Shown one piece after another: positions 1 to 10,435 of a DNA stretch of 64,000 nucleotides; positions within the stretch are counted from its first letter, which is position 1; each line of letters starts with the position of its first letter. The stretch is from Orobanche coerulescens (taxonomy: Eukaryota > Streptophyta > Magnoliopsida > Lamiales > Orobanchaceae). The stretch spans positions 145,373,001 through 145,437,000 of the forward strand of contig CM065815.1 of NCBI GenBank assembly GCA_033398695.1. The letters run 5' to 3'. The position numbers and the translations under genes were made by a program. The notes beneath the pieces were generated by a model that searched no databases, was not told the DNA's origin, and was given only the letters and a program-made list of their open reading frames with translations.

Positions 1-2
1 AG

Positions 3-551
3 GAGGAATTTTCGGACGAAAGATTTTTAATAGTAGAGTCAAAGTTTCCATGGTATGCTGATATTGCGAATTTCTTGGTTGCAGGTGTCTTACCCCCAGA
101 CATTTCATATTATCCAAAGGAGAAATTCGTCTATAATGCTAAGTTTTACATGTTGGACGATCCACTACTTCTCAAGAGCCGTGCAGGTATGATCATTTGG
201 AGGTGTGTTCCACAAGAAAAGAGGGAAATAATTCTTCAACAGTGCCACTTGTCGCCAATTGGAGGACATTTTGGTGCCACATGGATCGCAGTAAAAATAT
301 TGTGGATTCTATTAGCCACTTTACATAATGATTGCTACCTTTATATCTAGTAGTGTGATCGATGCCAACGAGTCGGGAATATTTCGAGGCGACCCGAGAT
401 GCCTATGAAAATGTAATAGAGGTGGAGCTATTTGATGTTTGGGGCATTGAATTTATAGTCCCATTTTCCTCATTGTTCGGGAATAAATACATCATTCTTT
501 CCGTTGAGTATGTGTCCAGATGGGTCGAAGTGATACCTTCTCCAACCAATG
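3..551 (+). pseudogene. Athila-type integrase, N-terminal half (broken)
   Basis: The reading frame from base 3 runs through WYADIANFLVAG, the RNase H to integrase linker common in Athila polyproteins. It reaches the HHCC zinc finger (CHLSPIGGHFGA near 235-275), stops at 348, and resumes out of frame with the CDRCQRVGNISR half at about 357-392. A third frame from 419 carries the catalytic core start. There the usual GIDFMGPF is GIEFIVPF, so the first catalytic Asp appears to be Glu. The core is interrupted at 551 by the Copia LTR and resumes at 12769. At least two frameshifts are needed to read it through, so it cannot make an active integrase. Confidence 0.8.
547..551. repeat. Target-site duplication CAATG of the SIRE-type Copia element
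   Basis: CAATG at 547-551 directly precedes the LTR start TGTTGG, and the same CAATG at 12764-12768 directly follows the LTR end CCAACA. Removing the element and one copy restores the Athila integrase codons. This fixes both element borders to the base. Confidence 0.95.
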
Positions 552-1706
552 TGTTGGGAAAAACAAACACCCTGTATCGAATCAGCCGGGATACCCGATC
601 CCTGTATCGATTGTGATTTGTTATTGAGAAGGTTTTGACATATATGCCAAATACAAAGAAAGGAAATCAGACGAGGCTTAAGGATTTATCATGTATCAAG
701 ACCCGCCTCGAATCAAAGATAAGTGAAGCTCACAAGACAAAGAAGAAGACTTGTAAAAAGACAAAGTATGGAAACTGTCTCGACACCCTAATACAGTCAT
801 CTTCCATACAGTTCACAAAAGGACAAGAAAGAACACAAGTCAAGTTCCGTTGAACAAAGAAGTATTTAAATACTCAAGGATAAAGTATTTAAATACTGTC
901 AGTCTTCAGATCTTCAGAATCCCGCGAAATCCGGATCATGTCATATTCCCGTTAAAGGATATCTTATTCAAACGGATATCTCAACGGATACTTTCTTCAG
1001 AGACTATATATATCCTTGAAGACATTGAAGATCAGTGACAACAATACAACGAACCCCAAGTAACATAACTCTCAAAGCTATCAAAGTTATCATCTGAGCA
1101 AACATATCTCCAGAGCATATCGCAAGTTAGAACGAAAGAGATATATAGTGCTCAAACATCAAGAACAGCCATCATCGATCTTGATATTCAAAGTCATTGT
1201 TCTTACTGGTTACCTAACCTTTTACCTCTGTGTAAAAACCGAGCTCAGGTGAACTCAACAAGTTATTCCGACTGTGTGGGACGAATAAGGACGAAGCTTT
1301 GGAACCGTGTGTGAAGAAGCTAGTCAAGAAGGAAGCTTTAACCAACTGTGTGAACGGTTGAAAGTGACATTCTTTGTATCAATCTGTGAACGATACAAGG
1401 ATAGGTTTGTTTATAATTACGTAGTTGTGTACGCAGAATTATATAATAAACTTTTACTCTGTGTGGAGGACCAAAGGGACGTAGAGGGGTTTACCTCGAA
1501 CCACTTAAATTATCGTGTCATTTACCTTCACTTTTAATGTTTGAAATTACCGTGATATATTAAGTATACACCAAATACTTCGTTCTTGTATCCACGGCAA
1601 CTAATCGTATCCAAGACTTCCGCTACGCACTCGTATTTAGATTCCGCATGCTTTGTTGTTTAAATTACTTTTCCAAATCGTATCCAAGATACTTAAGTGG
1701 CCAACA
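552..1706 (+). repeat. 5-prime LTR of the SIRE-type Copia element
   Basis: It starts TGTTGGGAAAAAC and ends GTGGCCAACA. It matches the 3-prime LTR over its full length. About twenty short difference sites mostly sit where the 3-prime LTR has a CTG or CAG triplet. A third copy at 63121-64000 agrees with the 3-prime LTR at the sites I compared, so this LTR is the odd one out. Confidence 0.93.
861..1015 (+). promoter_or_regulatory. SIRE-type LTR promoter: twin palindromes and TATA box
   Basis: Two perfect 14-bp palindromes AGTATTTAAATACT lie at 861-874 and 884-897. GGATATC-type repeats follow near 956-980, and the TATA-like CTATATATATCC is at 1004-1015. The same block recurs in the 3-prime LTR (palindromes from about 11915, TATA at 12058-12069) and, in reverse, near 63924-63955. 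Its role as the U3 promoter is inferred from position. Confidence 0.6.
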
Positions 1707-1708
1707 AG

Positions 1709-1720
1709 TGGTATCGGAGC
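1709..1720 (+). other. Primer-binding site of the SIRE-type element
   Basis: TGGTATCGGAGC starts two bases after the LTR end. It matches the common plant initiator-Met tRNA primer site TGGTATCAGAGC with one change. Confidence 0.8.
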
Positions 1721-1785
1721 GGTTGATTCTAAAAAGAATCATCGTATTTCTTTAACCGAATCGATTCAAATCACTTATTTTCAAA

Positions 1786-3335
1786 ATGTCTCTTTCATTC
1801 CTCTATTATCGGTATGGATACTTCTATGATTAACAAAGTCCCTATGTTCTCTATTAACGAATTTGACGATGGAGAATTAGAATGGAAGCTCATCTTGCAA
1901 AGAATGCATGAAGAGATGATTTTTGTTATACAGATGGTCCGATCAAGATCATGAAGGTCAATCCACCGCAAGAAGGATTGAGGGCCAAGCCCATGCCGAA
2001 ATGCTCGAGAAGGAACGCGAGCAATGGACAACCGATGAAAGGAAGCGAGCCAATCTCGACAACGTGGCTAAGAACGCGTTATTTGTCACTCTTGACAAAG
2101 GCACGCTCAAAGGTAAAGAGCCGCAAAACAGCAAAGAAATCGGGATAAACTCAAGTTAATTTGTGAGGGAACCGAGCTCAAAAGAAAACAAGATTTCAAA
2201 ACTTACTCAAGAATTTGAATCTTTTGAAATGAAACCAACGGAAACACTTGAGGAACTTGACCTCGATTTACCGGTATTGTTGGTGAACTTGAAGCATTGG
2301 GCAAGATTTACACCCAAAAGGAGAAGAACTTAAAATTTTCAGATCTCTCCCACTCGATGGGACATTAAGACCACACTATGCGTGTATCCCGTAATCTTAA
2401 TGAAATATCCACTTTTGATCTCTTCTCCGACCTTAAAGCTTTTGAGTATGACATTGACAAGAGAGAAAGTCAAGAATCTCCTTCAAAGGTCACAGCCTCG
2501 CCGTCAGACGAACCGCCGACACAAAGATGCCTAGCCTGCCGAAGCCCGGTCACAAGAGCGCCGACAAACGACGACATCCCGTCACAAGATGAAATGGCGC
2601 TTCTAATGCATAAATTCAAAAAGTTCATCAAACAACTGAAAGACTCCCTACAGCCCAAACCTCGTCAACAAGGTAAGTACCAAACATCATCCGGTGATGC
2701 TAACTCGTGTTATAATCTGCAGGAAACTGTGCCATTATGCAAACAAATGTCCTCATCCCAAAGTCCAAAGATTGCCCGAGGCCGAGAAACAAGAGCGAGA
2801 TGAAAGAAGACGTGCTTGGAAAGACAAGCTCAAGGCCCCGATTGAGAATCGAAGCCTCCCCACACCATCCAAATCAGAATGTCTTCAGTGGTCATCGAGA
2901 GTGATTCATCCGACGATGAGTTCGATGATAAAGCATACATGTGCTTTATGGCCAAAGATGTTCCAAGGTGAAGACAATGACGATGAGGTAAGTTCAACCT
3001 CAGTTATTCCATCTAATGCATCTCATACTTTCGAAAACATGATGAATGAATTCAAAAACATTCAAAAGGCCCATGAGACTCTAAAAACTGAGAATATACA
3101 GCTTCAATTAACAAATCTAGAGCTGAAAGATGAAAATGACTTGCTGAAAATAAACTATGAAAATATGTCTCTTGATTGTGAAACCAGCAAGGTCGATTTT
3201 GAAAAACTCATGGAGAGCAATCATCAACTTGCTCATGAATTAAATGCAGTTAAAACCCATAATGAGAGCAAGACAAATGATTTGGTTCTACTACAAACCA
3301 AAATTACTACTCTCGAGAAGCGAAATCGAACTTGA
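1786..3335 (+). pseudogene. SIRE-type gag (frameshifted)
   Basis: Gag is the capsid/nucleocapsid protein. The start region near 1786 and the stretch INEFDDGELEWK (about 1852-1890) open the gene. The helical gag core then appears in shifted frames (ERKRANLDNVAKNALF near 2040-2085; NLNEISTFDLFSDLKAFEYD near 2393-2455). The zinc knuckle CX2CX4HX4C at about 2707-2750 is split by a one-base indel at about 2716: one frame gives CYN, the other CRKLCHYANKC. From 2990 to 3335 a long charged coiled coil follows (HETLKTENIQLQLTNLELKD), as in SIRE-type Gag tails. Several indels make it non-functional. Confidence 0.8.
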
Positions 3336-4308
3336 GACCATTCTCAAGTTTTTGAAAAATCGTCCAAAATAAAGGAAGAAATTCTGAGCACCGGGCAACA
3401 TGCTCATGATAAAAGTGGCTTAGAATACGACTCATGTTCGAATAAAGGTAAAACTAGTACCGTGTTCACAAGAGTGTGGAACACATTCCAGACGGAAGAT
3501 ACTCCTAGTCCCATAAAGGAACTCAGCATCGAGAAAACCAAAGGTCGCAATTCCGCCCCGCAATCCTATACTGCATGGAATCATAAGCCATTCCAACTCG
3601 TGAGGCGCACTCAACAAAGATGCTCCTGCAACATATCAACAGCGCCAACACTGCTCGTAAGGAAGGTCAGATCCAACCACCAAAGGCCCGCATGCCAGCA
3701 TTTATCGCACAACTCGCCGAGGTATTGGATACAGGAGCCCCGTTATCCCTCAAGACACAGGTTGCCCAAGATCAACAACAAGATTGGGAATCCAACTGAG
3801 ACCCGTAAGACAAGCCGTCAGCCTAGAAAATGGCTCCACCTCCTAGACGGCACTCAGATCGAATAATAATAATAACCCCGATTTTTACATGCATAATAAT
3901 TATCATGATTATAACAACTACGGATATGCCCCCATAGATATCGCAATCTGCACCGAGTACATCCTACAAGAAACCAATTGTCAGAAAATCTGGTACCTAA
4001 AGGAACTAACATATATGGACCCAAAATCAAAGGGGACCTAAATCTACCTAATTTCATTGTTACAGACATTCTAGAGGAGGATACGGTACTTCGATAGTGG
4101 ATGCTCACACATGACCGGAGATAGGAGCAAGCTATCCGATTTTGTAGAAGGTCGAGGTCCGAAAGTTCGCCGGTGATAAGTCTAAAGGAAGAACAAGAGG
4201 GAAAGGAAACCTACTTGTCGGGAAATTCAAGGTCACCGATGTTGCATATGTTGAAGGCTTACAGATAATCTACTTAGTATTAGCCAGCCTCGTGATAAAC
4301 AGCTTCCG
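3336..4308 (+). pseudogene. Gag tail and aspartic protease remnant (SIRE-type)
   Basis: A basic linker (SYTAWNHKPFQLVRRTQQR near 3565-3620) links gag to the protease. The protease active site reads DSGCSHMTG at 4093-4119, the usual DSGC(S)xHMTG signature of copia proteases, with one spacer residue missing between Ser and His. It is followed by DRSKLSDFVEG and then in-frame stops near 4173. Upstream, 3340-3460 and 3870-4080 are out of frame. The protease would cut the gag-pol polyprotein, but this copy is broken. Confidence 0.7.
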
Positions 4309-5345
4309 GTGAAGTTCTATATAGATCGTCAGAGAGTCAAGAACACCCAAACCAAGGAAGTTGTGCTTACAGAAGCGCATCGTAATATGTACATTGCCGA
4401 TCGGAAGCCTATGAGCTCCTCAATTCCATGTTTTGTTGCCAAAGGCACTGCAGATCTTAGCCGGCTATGGCACAAGAGGATGTCTCACGCCAACTTCAAG
4501 ACGATCAACAAGCTTTCAAGACAGCAGTATGGTTAGAGGTTTGCCGATGTGTCATTCAAGAAGGACAATGTCGTGGACCATGCCGTAAAGGCAAGCAAAT
4601 CAAGTCAACCTCGAAGAGCAAATCCTACCTTTCAACCCAAAGAGTGTTGGAAATGCTACACATGGATCTCTACGGTCTGTAGACCCAGTAAGTTTGGGAG
4701 GTAAGAAATATTGCATGGTTGTTGTTGATGATTATTCCAGGTATGCTTGACGATCTTTCTTAGCAAGAAGAAGGAAACAACATCAAGGCTGCCCGAGCTC
4801 CGGAGAAAGTTGCAGAATGAAAAAGCATCGAGTATCGTGTGCATTCGCTCCGGCAGCAGGTACCGAATTTACTAACCGCTTTATAGAGCAATACTGTTCG
4901 GAGAATGGAATACAAAGACGAATACTCAGCTGCCCGTACACCTCAACAAAATGGTGTTGCCGAGCGAAAGAATAGGACGTTAAAAGATGCAACAAGGACA
5001 ATGATTGTCGAAAGCAAATTGCCGCAGCGTTTCTGGGGTGAAGCAACCAATACAGCGTGCTACACTCAAAACCGTCAGATTGCCAACAAGCACCACAACA
5101 AAACAGCTTACGAGGTATGGAACAACAAAACTCCATTAGTTTCGTATTTTCACATTTTTGGATGCAGGTGTTATGTATTGAACAACGGGAAGGACCAACT
5201 TAGAACCTTTGATGAAAAATCAGATGAAGGAATATTCGTAGGATACTCCTCCGTCAGCAAAGCTTTAATCTTTAATAAAAGGAGGTCGACGATCGAGGAA
5301 TCGATTCATGTAGTGTTCGACGAACCACACCATGACCCTACGTAA
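4309..5345 (+). pseudogene. Copia integrase remnant (SIRE-type)
   Basis: The GAG-preINT/zinc region reads LWHKRMSHANFKTINKLSR (about 4468-4524), and its Cys part (CRCVIQEG, CRKGKQ) is in a second frame. The core opens with LHMDLYGL (about 4657-4680, first Asp) and VVVDDYSRYA (about 4718-4747). At the usual second catalytic site (SDNGTEF in relatives) the sequence reads RSGS or AGTEF at about 4846-4870, so the Asp codon is gone. The third block SAARTPQQNGVAERKN (from 4926) keeps the catalytic Glu. Its frame is open to 5345 with the copia tail FGCRCYVLNNGKDQLRTFDEK. Confidence 0.8.
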
Positions 5346-5708
5346 GTAGATGATATCACTCAGACATTCACCATCTATCTATCTTGGATCCACCTACACC
5401 CATAGAACCCGTAGTTGATTTAGAAATCAACCCCGCACCGTAAGAATCGATGTGGATGAAGCCGACGCTGCATGTCAAGCCGTACCCACAGAAACTTTCG
5501 ATACAAGACGGATCCCGAACTAGAACCCGACCGAAGATGGTTGAGAGATCACCCGCAAGAGCTGATCATTGGAAACATTAATGCAGTGTTTCTACTGTAG
5601 GAGAATACAGAGTACACAAGGAAATGTACTTTGTGCACACGAAGAATCTAATGTCAAGTCTCACAGCTTCGAATGGAAATCTCAATCCGAACTTAGGAGA
5701 CTCAATAT

Positions 5709-6746
5709 GTGCACTATCGTCGTATTCTTAGCCCACCAACTGCTTCGACCATAGACGCTCTTAACAACTCTCATTGGATAACATCTATGGAAGAAGAGCT
5801 TAACGGTTTCGAAAGAAACAATGTATGGTATCTTGTACCCAGACCGACACACAAATCGGTTATAGTTACCAAATGGGTATTTCGAAACAAAAAGGACGGA
5901 AATGGACTTATCATAAGAAACAAATCCAGACTAGTAGCACAAGGCTATTGTCAGGAAGAAGGAATCGACTATGATGAAACCTTCGCCCCTGTAGCGAGAC
6001 TAGAAGCCATCAGGATATTTTTAGCCTTTGCCGCCCATAAGAATTTTATCGTATACCAAATGGACGTCAAGAGTGCTTTCCTGAATGGAGAGCTTACAGA
6101 AGAAGTTTATGTTGAACAACCACCAGGGTTTGCCAACACAGACGGTATCGATCTAGTTTACAGGCTAAGGAAAGCGCTGTACGGACTTAAACAAGCCCCT
6201 AGAGCCTGGTACGAAACCCTGTCACAATATCTAACCAACAACGGATTTGAGAAAGGTGCTGTCGACAAAACCTTATTCAAGATACAGGAAGGTGATGACC
6301 TTCTAATGGTACAAATCTATGTCGATGATATTATTTTTGGTTCAACTAACCTTGCTCTATGTCAAAGGTTCTCACATCTCATGCAAAGCAAATTTGAAAT
6401 GAGTATGATGGGGGAACTTAGTTATTTCCTAGGTTTGCAGATAAAGCAGTTGCCTACAGGTATATTCATCAACCAGGAGAAATATAGCAAGGAGCTTCTC
6501 AAAAATTTTGGAATGAACACTTCCAAATCCTCGCCAACCCCCATGAGCACTTCCGTGCAAATTAGTGCTGATGAAGCTGGAAAGCCGTTTGACCAATCAC
6601 TCTACAGGAAGCTCATTGGTTCGCTCCTGTACCTAACGGCTAGCAGGCCCGATATCCAGTTTGCTGTTGGAGTGTGTGCGAGATACCAAGTTGCACCTAA
6701 GGAATCACACTTCAATACATGCCTAAACGAATCTGAAATACGTTAA
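5709..6746 (+). pseudogene. Copia reverse transcriptase domain (open 345-codon stretch)
   Basis: RT copies the element RNA into DNA. The stretch starts around [19 protein letters not shown] and carries [49 protein letters not shown] and the catalytic [10 protein letters not shown] (YVDD at 6318-6329), then [10 protein letters not shown] and [17 protein letters not shown]. These motifs are in the right order and intact. The upstream linker (5346-5708) and downstream RNase H are shifted, so this is the best preserved piece of a dead polyprotein. The first ATG is not a true start, because RT is translated as part of gag-pol. Confidence 0.88.
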
Positions 6747-7248
6747 AGGAACAGTGATGCAGGATCGTGGTATCCTAAGGAAGGCGGATTCGATTTAGTT
6801 GATACAAATGACTCGGATCTCTGAGGTCGCAAGCTAGATAGGAAGAGCACAAGTGGAACTTGTCACTTTCTGACCTAGACTCGCTTTCTTGGTTCAAGAA
6901 GAAGCAATTGGCTAACTCTCTTCCACGGCCGAATCAGAGTACTATGTCGCCGGTAGGCCGTATGCAGATCCTTCGATGCAAAGAACAATCGCCGATTATG
7001 GAATCGATGCTAGAGAGACTCCAATCATGTGTGATAGCACGAGTGCAATTGCAATCACGCACAACTCGCTTTTGCACTCGCGCACTAAACATATCAACAT
7101 GAAGCATCATTTCATCAGAATCATGTCGAGAACAAGGATGTTCGCTGGAAAAAGTTCATACAGACATCCGGTGGCCGACATTTTCACCAAGCCTCTCGAC
7201 ACAAAGAAGGTTCAACATGCTAAGAACAGATTGGGAATACTACAATGA
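6747..7248 (+). pseudogene. Copia RNase H remnant (SIRE-type)
   Basis: The frame breaks at about 6715-6745, then RNase H pieces continue in several frames: DTNDSDL near 6805, DRKSTSGTCHF near 6837, and an open stretch 6976-7248 with RTIADYGIDARETPIMCD, SRTKHINMKHHFIR and ADIFTKPLDTKKV. These are typical copia RNase H blocks. The pol reading ends at the TGA at 7246-7248. Confidence 0.8.
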
Positions 7249-7283
7249 CTCCTGTAAGTCAATTTACCGCTTTTACTCAACAA

Positions 7284-7525
7284 TTGAGGGGGAATGTCAG
7301 AAGACCCGTGAATACAAAGATTCAACATTAATTATCCGTACACTCGTAATCATCAATACATTATCAGCAAACGAAGGCATATGAATCCTACGGTGATGTG
7401 TGCAATAATTAAGGGGGAATATCAGAGACCCATGAATACAAAGATTAATCCAAATATTGTCAGATGGAATTCAAAACCTATTAGTACCTTTTAAGGGGGA
7501 ACGTCAGACGACGCGAGAACAAAGA
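7284..7525 (+). repeat. Three diverged repeats with polypurine blocks after pol
   Basis: A unit beginning AGGGGGAAYRTCAG and continuing into a GAATACAAAGATT-like stretch occurs at about 7286, 7411 and 7493. The third copy is the most diverged. Serial polypurine-like blocks between pol and the extra ORF are a known SIRE-lineage trait. Any use as extra plus-strand primers is inference. Confidence 0.7.
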
Positions 7526-7875
7526 CATACTATAGATTTCGATTCAAGATATAATATAATATTATTTCCTTTTAAAATAATTTTTGTCCACGTGCCTGCT
7601 TTTATGTCAAACGTCATGTTCATTAAATGCCTTACACGACATCCGGACAATCAATCTCAAAAGCCGCGATGTTTTTAAATTGTTTATTATTTTTAAACCG
7701 CTTTTAGGCATTTAGGGTAATCAACCTATGTCGAAGTGGGACCCATTGTATTTTAAAACCTTTTAATGGATTAGCGTGCGCTTACACTAAATTCATCCCG
7801 ACTGCCGATTTCAAAACCGGTTCCCATCCCTTAAAATCGACCATTCGTACTCGCAAAACCCTATTTCGCGCCAAG

Positions 7876-8016
7876 TATAAAAGGATCAGATTCGCCATTA
7901 GAGACTCTTTACGCTTCGCAATTACAAGAGCTCTCAAGCAAACAGCCTACATATTTTCTGCATATTCACTGCGAATTTCTACTGTTTTCTTCCACCTTCG
8001 TTTTAAGAAAACATCC
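7876..8016 (+). promoter_or_regulatory. Internal TATA promoter and leader for the extra ORF
   Basis: TATAAAAGG lies at 7876-7884, about 130 bp before the ATG at 8017. It is followed by a pyrimidine-rich leader without ATG until the ORF start, which sits in a good plant context (catccATGGct). The stretch 7526-7875 between the purine repeats and the TATA has no gene that I can recognise. Promoter function is inferred from sequence only. Confidence 0.5.
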
Positions 8017-9111
8017 ATGGCTAGTCAATCTTCATCCCCCGTTCTGAAGAAAACCTCCAACATCATTGATGGCCGGATCTTCTCTAAACCAGTCATCATC
8101 GAGCGTATCATCTCGGAAATCAACGACACCGAACCGATGGAGTATATTATTACTCGTCTTGAACAACAAGGTCTTTATCGCTTCGGAAGCAAAATCGCCG
8201 ACAAATACGACGCCCATCTGGTTGAGGAATTCTACCTCAAGGCTGCTGTTCGTTTTCTGTCCCTAGCTCAGGGAGGACATGTTGCTGACATCACTGCAAC
8301 AGTCCAAGGAGTGCAAGTCTGCATTAATCGTGATTTACTTCAAATAATCTACAGGCTGCCCGCCGACGGCCTGACCATGGACCAGCTTGAGACGTTTGGG
8401 TCTCAAGAGCTGATTACCAAGTTTTATGGACTATTTACCGGGTCCAAAGTGGTTGATATGGTGACAACCACGTGTCACAAGAAAAATTTTCTTCTTCATT
8501 TCGTTTATCTCCATGACTTCTGTTCCAGGATCATTGAAAATCGAACCGGTGCGTTCGAGATGTGCACGAATCTAAGGTTCAGAATGATGGTAGCCATTTT
8601 GACCTGTGAAAAGGTCAATTGGTGCCAAATCATTTTGAAACGACTTCAAGAAGAGGTGTGCAAACCTGCCACCCAAAAGAAATCATTTGGTATAATGCTG
8701 AACTACATTCTGACGAAGTGCGGAGTGATGCAATCCGCCGACGCCAAGAAAAATAGCTCACGGATATACTTAGGAGGTGTCAAACCCTCTGCTTATAACC
8801 AGAGCACAATGCATGCCAATCATCCGAGAACCAGGCACATGCCTATTTCTGACAACCCAAGAGATGAAACCGTGAAGGTCCCTGAATTGGAATCTTCAAA
8901 GAAGAAGCGCAAGCGTTCTCACAAAGAAGAAGCACTCGGTGAGAAGTCCAAGAAGAGACTTCGAGGCTCTCAAAAATCAAAGCCAAGCACTCCGAGGATG
9001 TCTCGCCCGTGGCGCAACCCATCAAGAACCCTGTGGCCCAACCCCGTGGAAGAGGTGTCTCCTACCGCATCGACAGAGATCCCGAGCCTTTGGCGGCTAC
9101 GACGGATATAG
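8017..9111 (+). CDS. Extra 3-prime ORF of the SIRE-type element, unknown function
   Basis: This is an uninterrupted 364-codon ORF between pol and the 3-prime LTR, a position where SIRE-type elements carry env-like or unassigned ORFs. The first 260 residues look like a folded, mostly helical domain with conserved-looking aromatic patches (GLYRFGSKIADKYDAHLVEEFY, FLLHFVYLHDFCSRIIENR). I recall similar domains in plant databases under vague names such as putative plant transposon protein, but cannot check this. Residues after about 285 are very basic (SSKKKRKRSHKEEALG, KKRLRG), a possible nuclear or nucleic-acid-binding tail. I see no signal peptide and no clear membrane segment, so an envelope role is not supported by sequence. 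It is preceded by its own TATA box. Beyond 9111 the likely continuation is shifted. Confidence 0.6.
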   Translation: MASQSSSPVLKKTSNIIDGRIFSKPVIIERIISEINDTEPMEYIITRLEQQGLYRFGSKIADKYDAHLVEEFYLKAAVRFLSLAQGGHVADITATVQGVQVCINRDLLQIIYRLPADGLTMDQLETFGSQELITKFYGLFTGSKVVDMVTTTCHKKNFLLHFVYLHDFCSRIIENRTGAFEMCTNLRFRMMVAILTCEKVNWCQIILKRLQEEVCKPATQKKSFGIMLNYILTKCGVMQSADAKKNSSRIYLGGVKPSAYNQSTMHANHPRTRHMPISDNPRDETVKVPELESSKKKRKRSHKEEALGEKSKKRLRGSQKSKPSTPRMSRPWRNPSRTLWPNPVEEVSPTASTEIPSLWRLRRI

Positions 9112-9448
9112 AGACATCTCGCTAACGCTCAAGACGTTAGCACGTCGGCTGCCCATTCGGAGCCAAAAGCTACCTCTCCTCTGCGGGATCCCACACCCGC
9201 ACAGATCCAATTTCCTTCGGGGCACCATCCTCGCAAGGAGTCCATCTTCCGACAGATCCCATACTCAGGAATCCTTCAAACAGCGTCTCTGCACGTGATT
9301 CAAGTCCCTCCCCGACTCAATCATAAATCAAACACTTCTTTCGGTTCAAATTGAACAAGCGTACGAAAGATTTCGCAATGGAAAGGCTATAGGCTAGCTC
9401 CGCACGACACACTGCATAACCGGAGCGAATGGAGCCACGAAGAGCGAT
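9112..9448 (+). pseudogene. Shifted linker between the two extra ORF parts
   Basis: After the stop at 9111, other frames stay partly open (for example to 9298) with proline- and arginine-rich low-complexity peptide. I read this as the disordered middle of one original long ORF, now frameshifted. No domain is recognisable. Confidence 0.35.
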
Positions 9449-10435
9449 TTGTCTCAAGTAATCGACTCAACTGAAATTGAGGCACTGCTTCGATGGGACA
9501 ATGCTTCTTGCAAAGATCTTATTGAAAGCCACCTGCTGCACAAATCTGACGCCAGAAGAAAAGGAAAGAAGAAGTCAGAGGACTCTCCCATTAATCCAAA
9601 AGCTGACGACGACCATGACTCAGACGATGACGACGATGCTCTTCAAGCACGTCTGAGAATGAGCCGAGAAGAGGCTGAAGCCCAAGCCGCCTCTCCACCC
9701 AGAAAAGACAAAGGGCCATCTACCCAAGCTAATCCACCTTCGCCACAGCCGGAGAATATTCCCGACCAGGAGGAATCAGTCCCTCCAGTCGAGGAAGATC
9801 AAGAAATTTTGGAACAGGCACCCGAGCCTGTTGCGACCGAAGAAGCCATTCCTGCAAGCCAACAGGAGGACTCAGTCCCTCCTGCACCCATATCTGCCGA
9901 AGAACCTTCGCCACAGGACGCTTCTGAACCAACTGTCGCCATTCCACAAGAAGCTACTCCCGCCCCTGCAACCTTGGAATCCGAGGACGGTAACGAACCT
10001 GAGGATGTCCAACTTACTTCACGTCCATCCGTGAATGTAAGGAGGTTAAACGGTGCTGAAGACTTCGCCCAGCCTGACTCTCCTATCTCTGCTGCACGTA
10101 AAGAGCGCCTGCGAGCTCTTGGCCTTCAGACTGTGTTTATCCAAGATGCAGTAAACGCTTTATCTTCCGTTGAAAAGGCACTGAATTGGATGCACACCTC
10201 TGCCGTAGAAGAAATGACCACTCTTCAACACGAAGTATCTCAAGTTGTCGACGTGTTCATCCTTTTGCCAGAAGTGTTCAAGCAAGCCTTGAAGATCATG
10301 CAAGATAAACAAGAGCAACTGCTGAAGGAGGAAGCTACAAAGACAAGGATTGCTGAAGCCAAGACCACCTGTGCAATGATTGAGAACAGCTCTCAGCTAC
10401 GTGCGCACGATAAAAGCATTCAAGAGATGTCGTAG
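9449..10435 (+). CDS. Acidic, proline-rich and coiled-coil part of the extra ORF
   Basis: An open frame of 328 codons. Residues 1-25 (STEIEALLRWDNASCKDLIESHLL) may be helical. A basic patch (ARRKGKKKSED) is followed by an acidic run (DDDHDSDDDDD), then a long Pro/Glu/Ser/Ala-rich segment with repeated SVPP and QEE blocks. From about residue 225 comes a helical, probably coiled-coil region (VEKALNWMHTSAVEEMTTLQHEVSQ). It ends at a TAG at 10433-10435, after which the same frame continues in coiled-coil style, so the stop is probably a late mutation. It is most likely the C-terminal half of the ORF that starts at 8017. No enzymatic motif is visible. Confidence 0.5.
   Translation: MSQVIDSTEIEALLRWDNASCKDLIESHLLHKSDARRKGKKKSEDSPINPKADDDHDSDDDDDALQARLRMSREEAEAQAASPPRKDKGPSTQANPPSPQPENIPDQEESVPPVEEDQEILEQAPEPVATEEAIPASQQEDSVPPAPISAEEPSPQDASEPTVAIPQEATPAPATLESEDGNEPEDVQLTSRPSVNVRRLNGAEDFAQPDSPISAARKERLRALGLQTVFIQDAVNALSSVEKALNWMHTSAVEEMTTLQHEVSQVVDVFILLPEVFKQALKIMQDKQEQLLKEEATKTRIAEAKTTCAMIENSSQLRAHDKSIQEMS

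Noticed and set aside
8843..9025. Antisense ORF inside the extra ORF
   Set aside because: Shadow of the plus-strand coding sequence.
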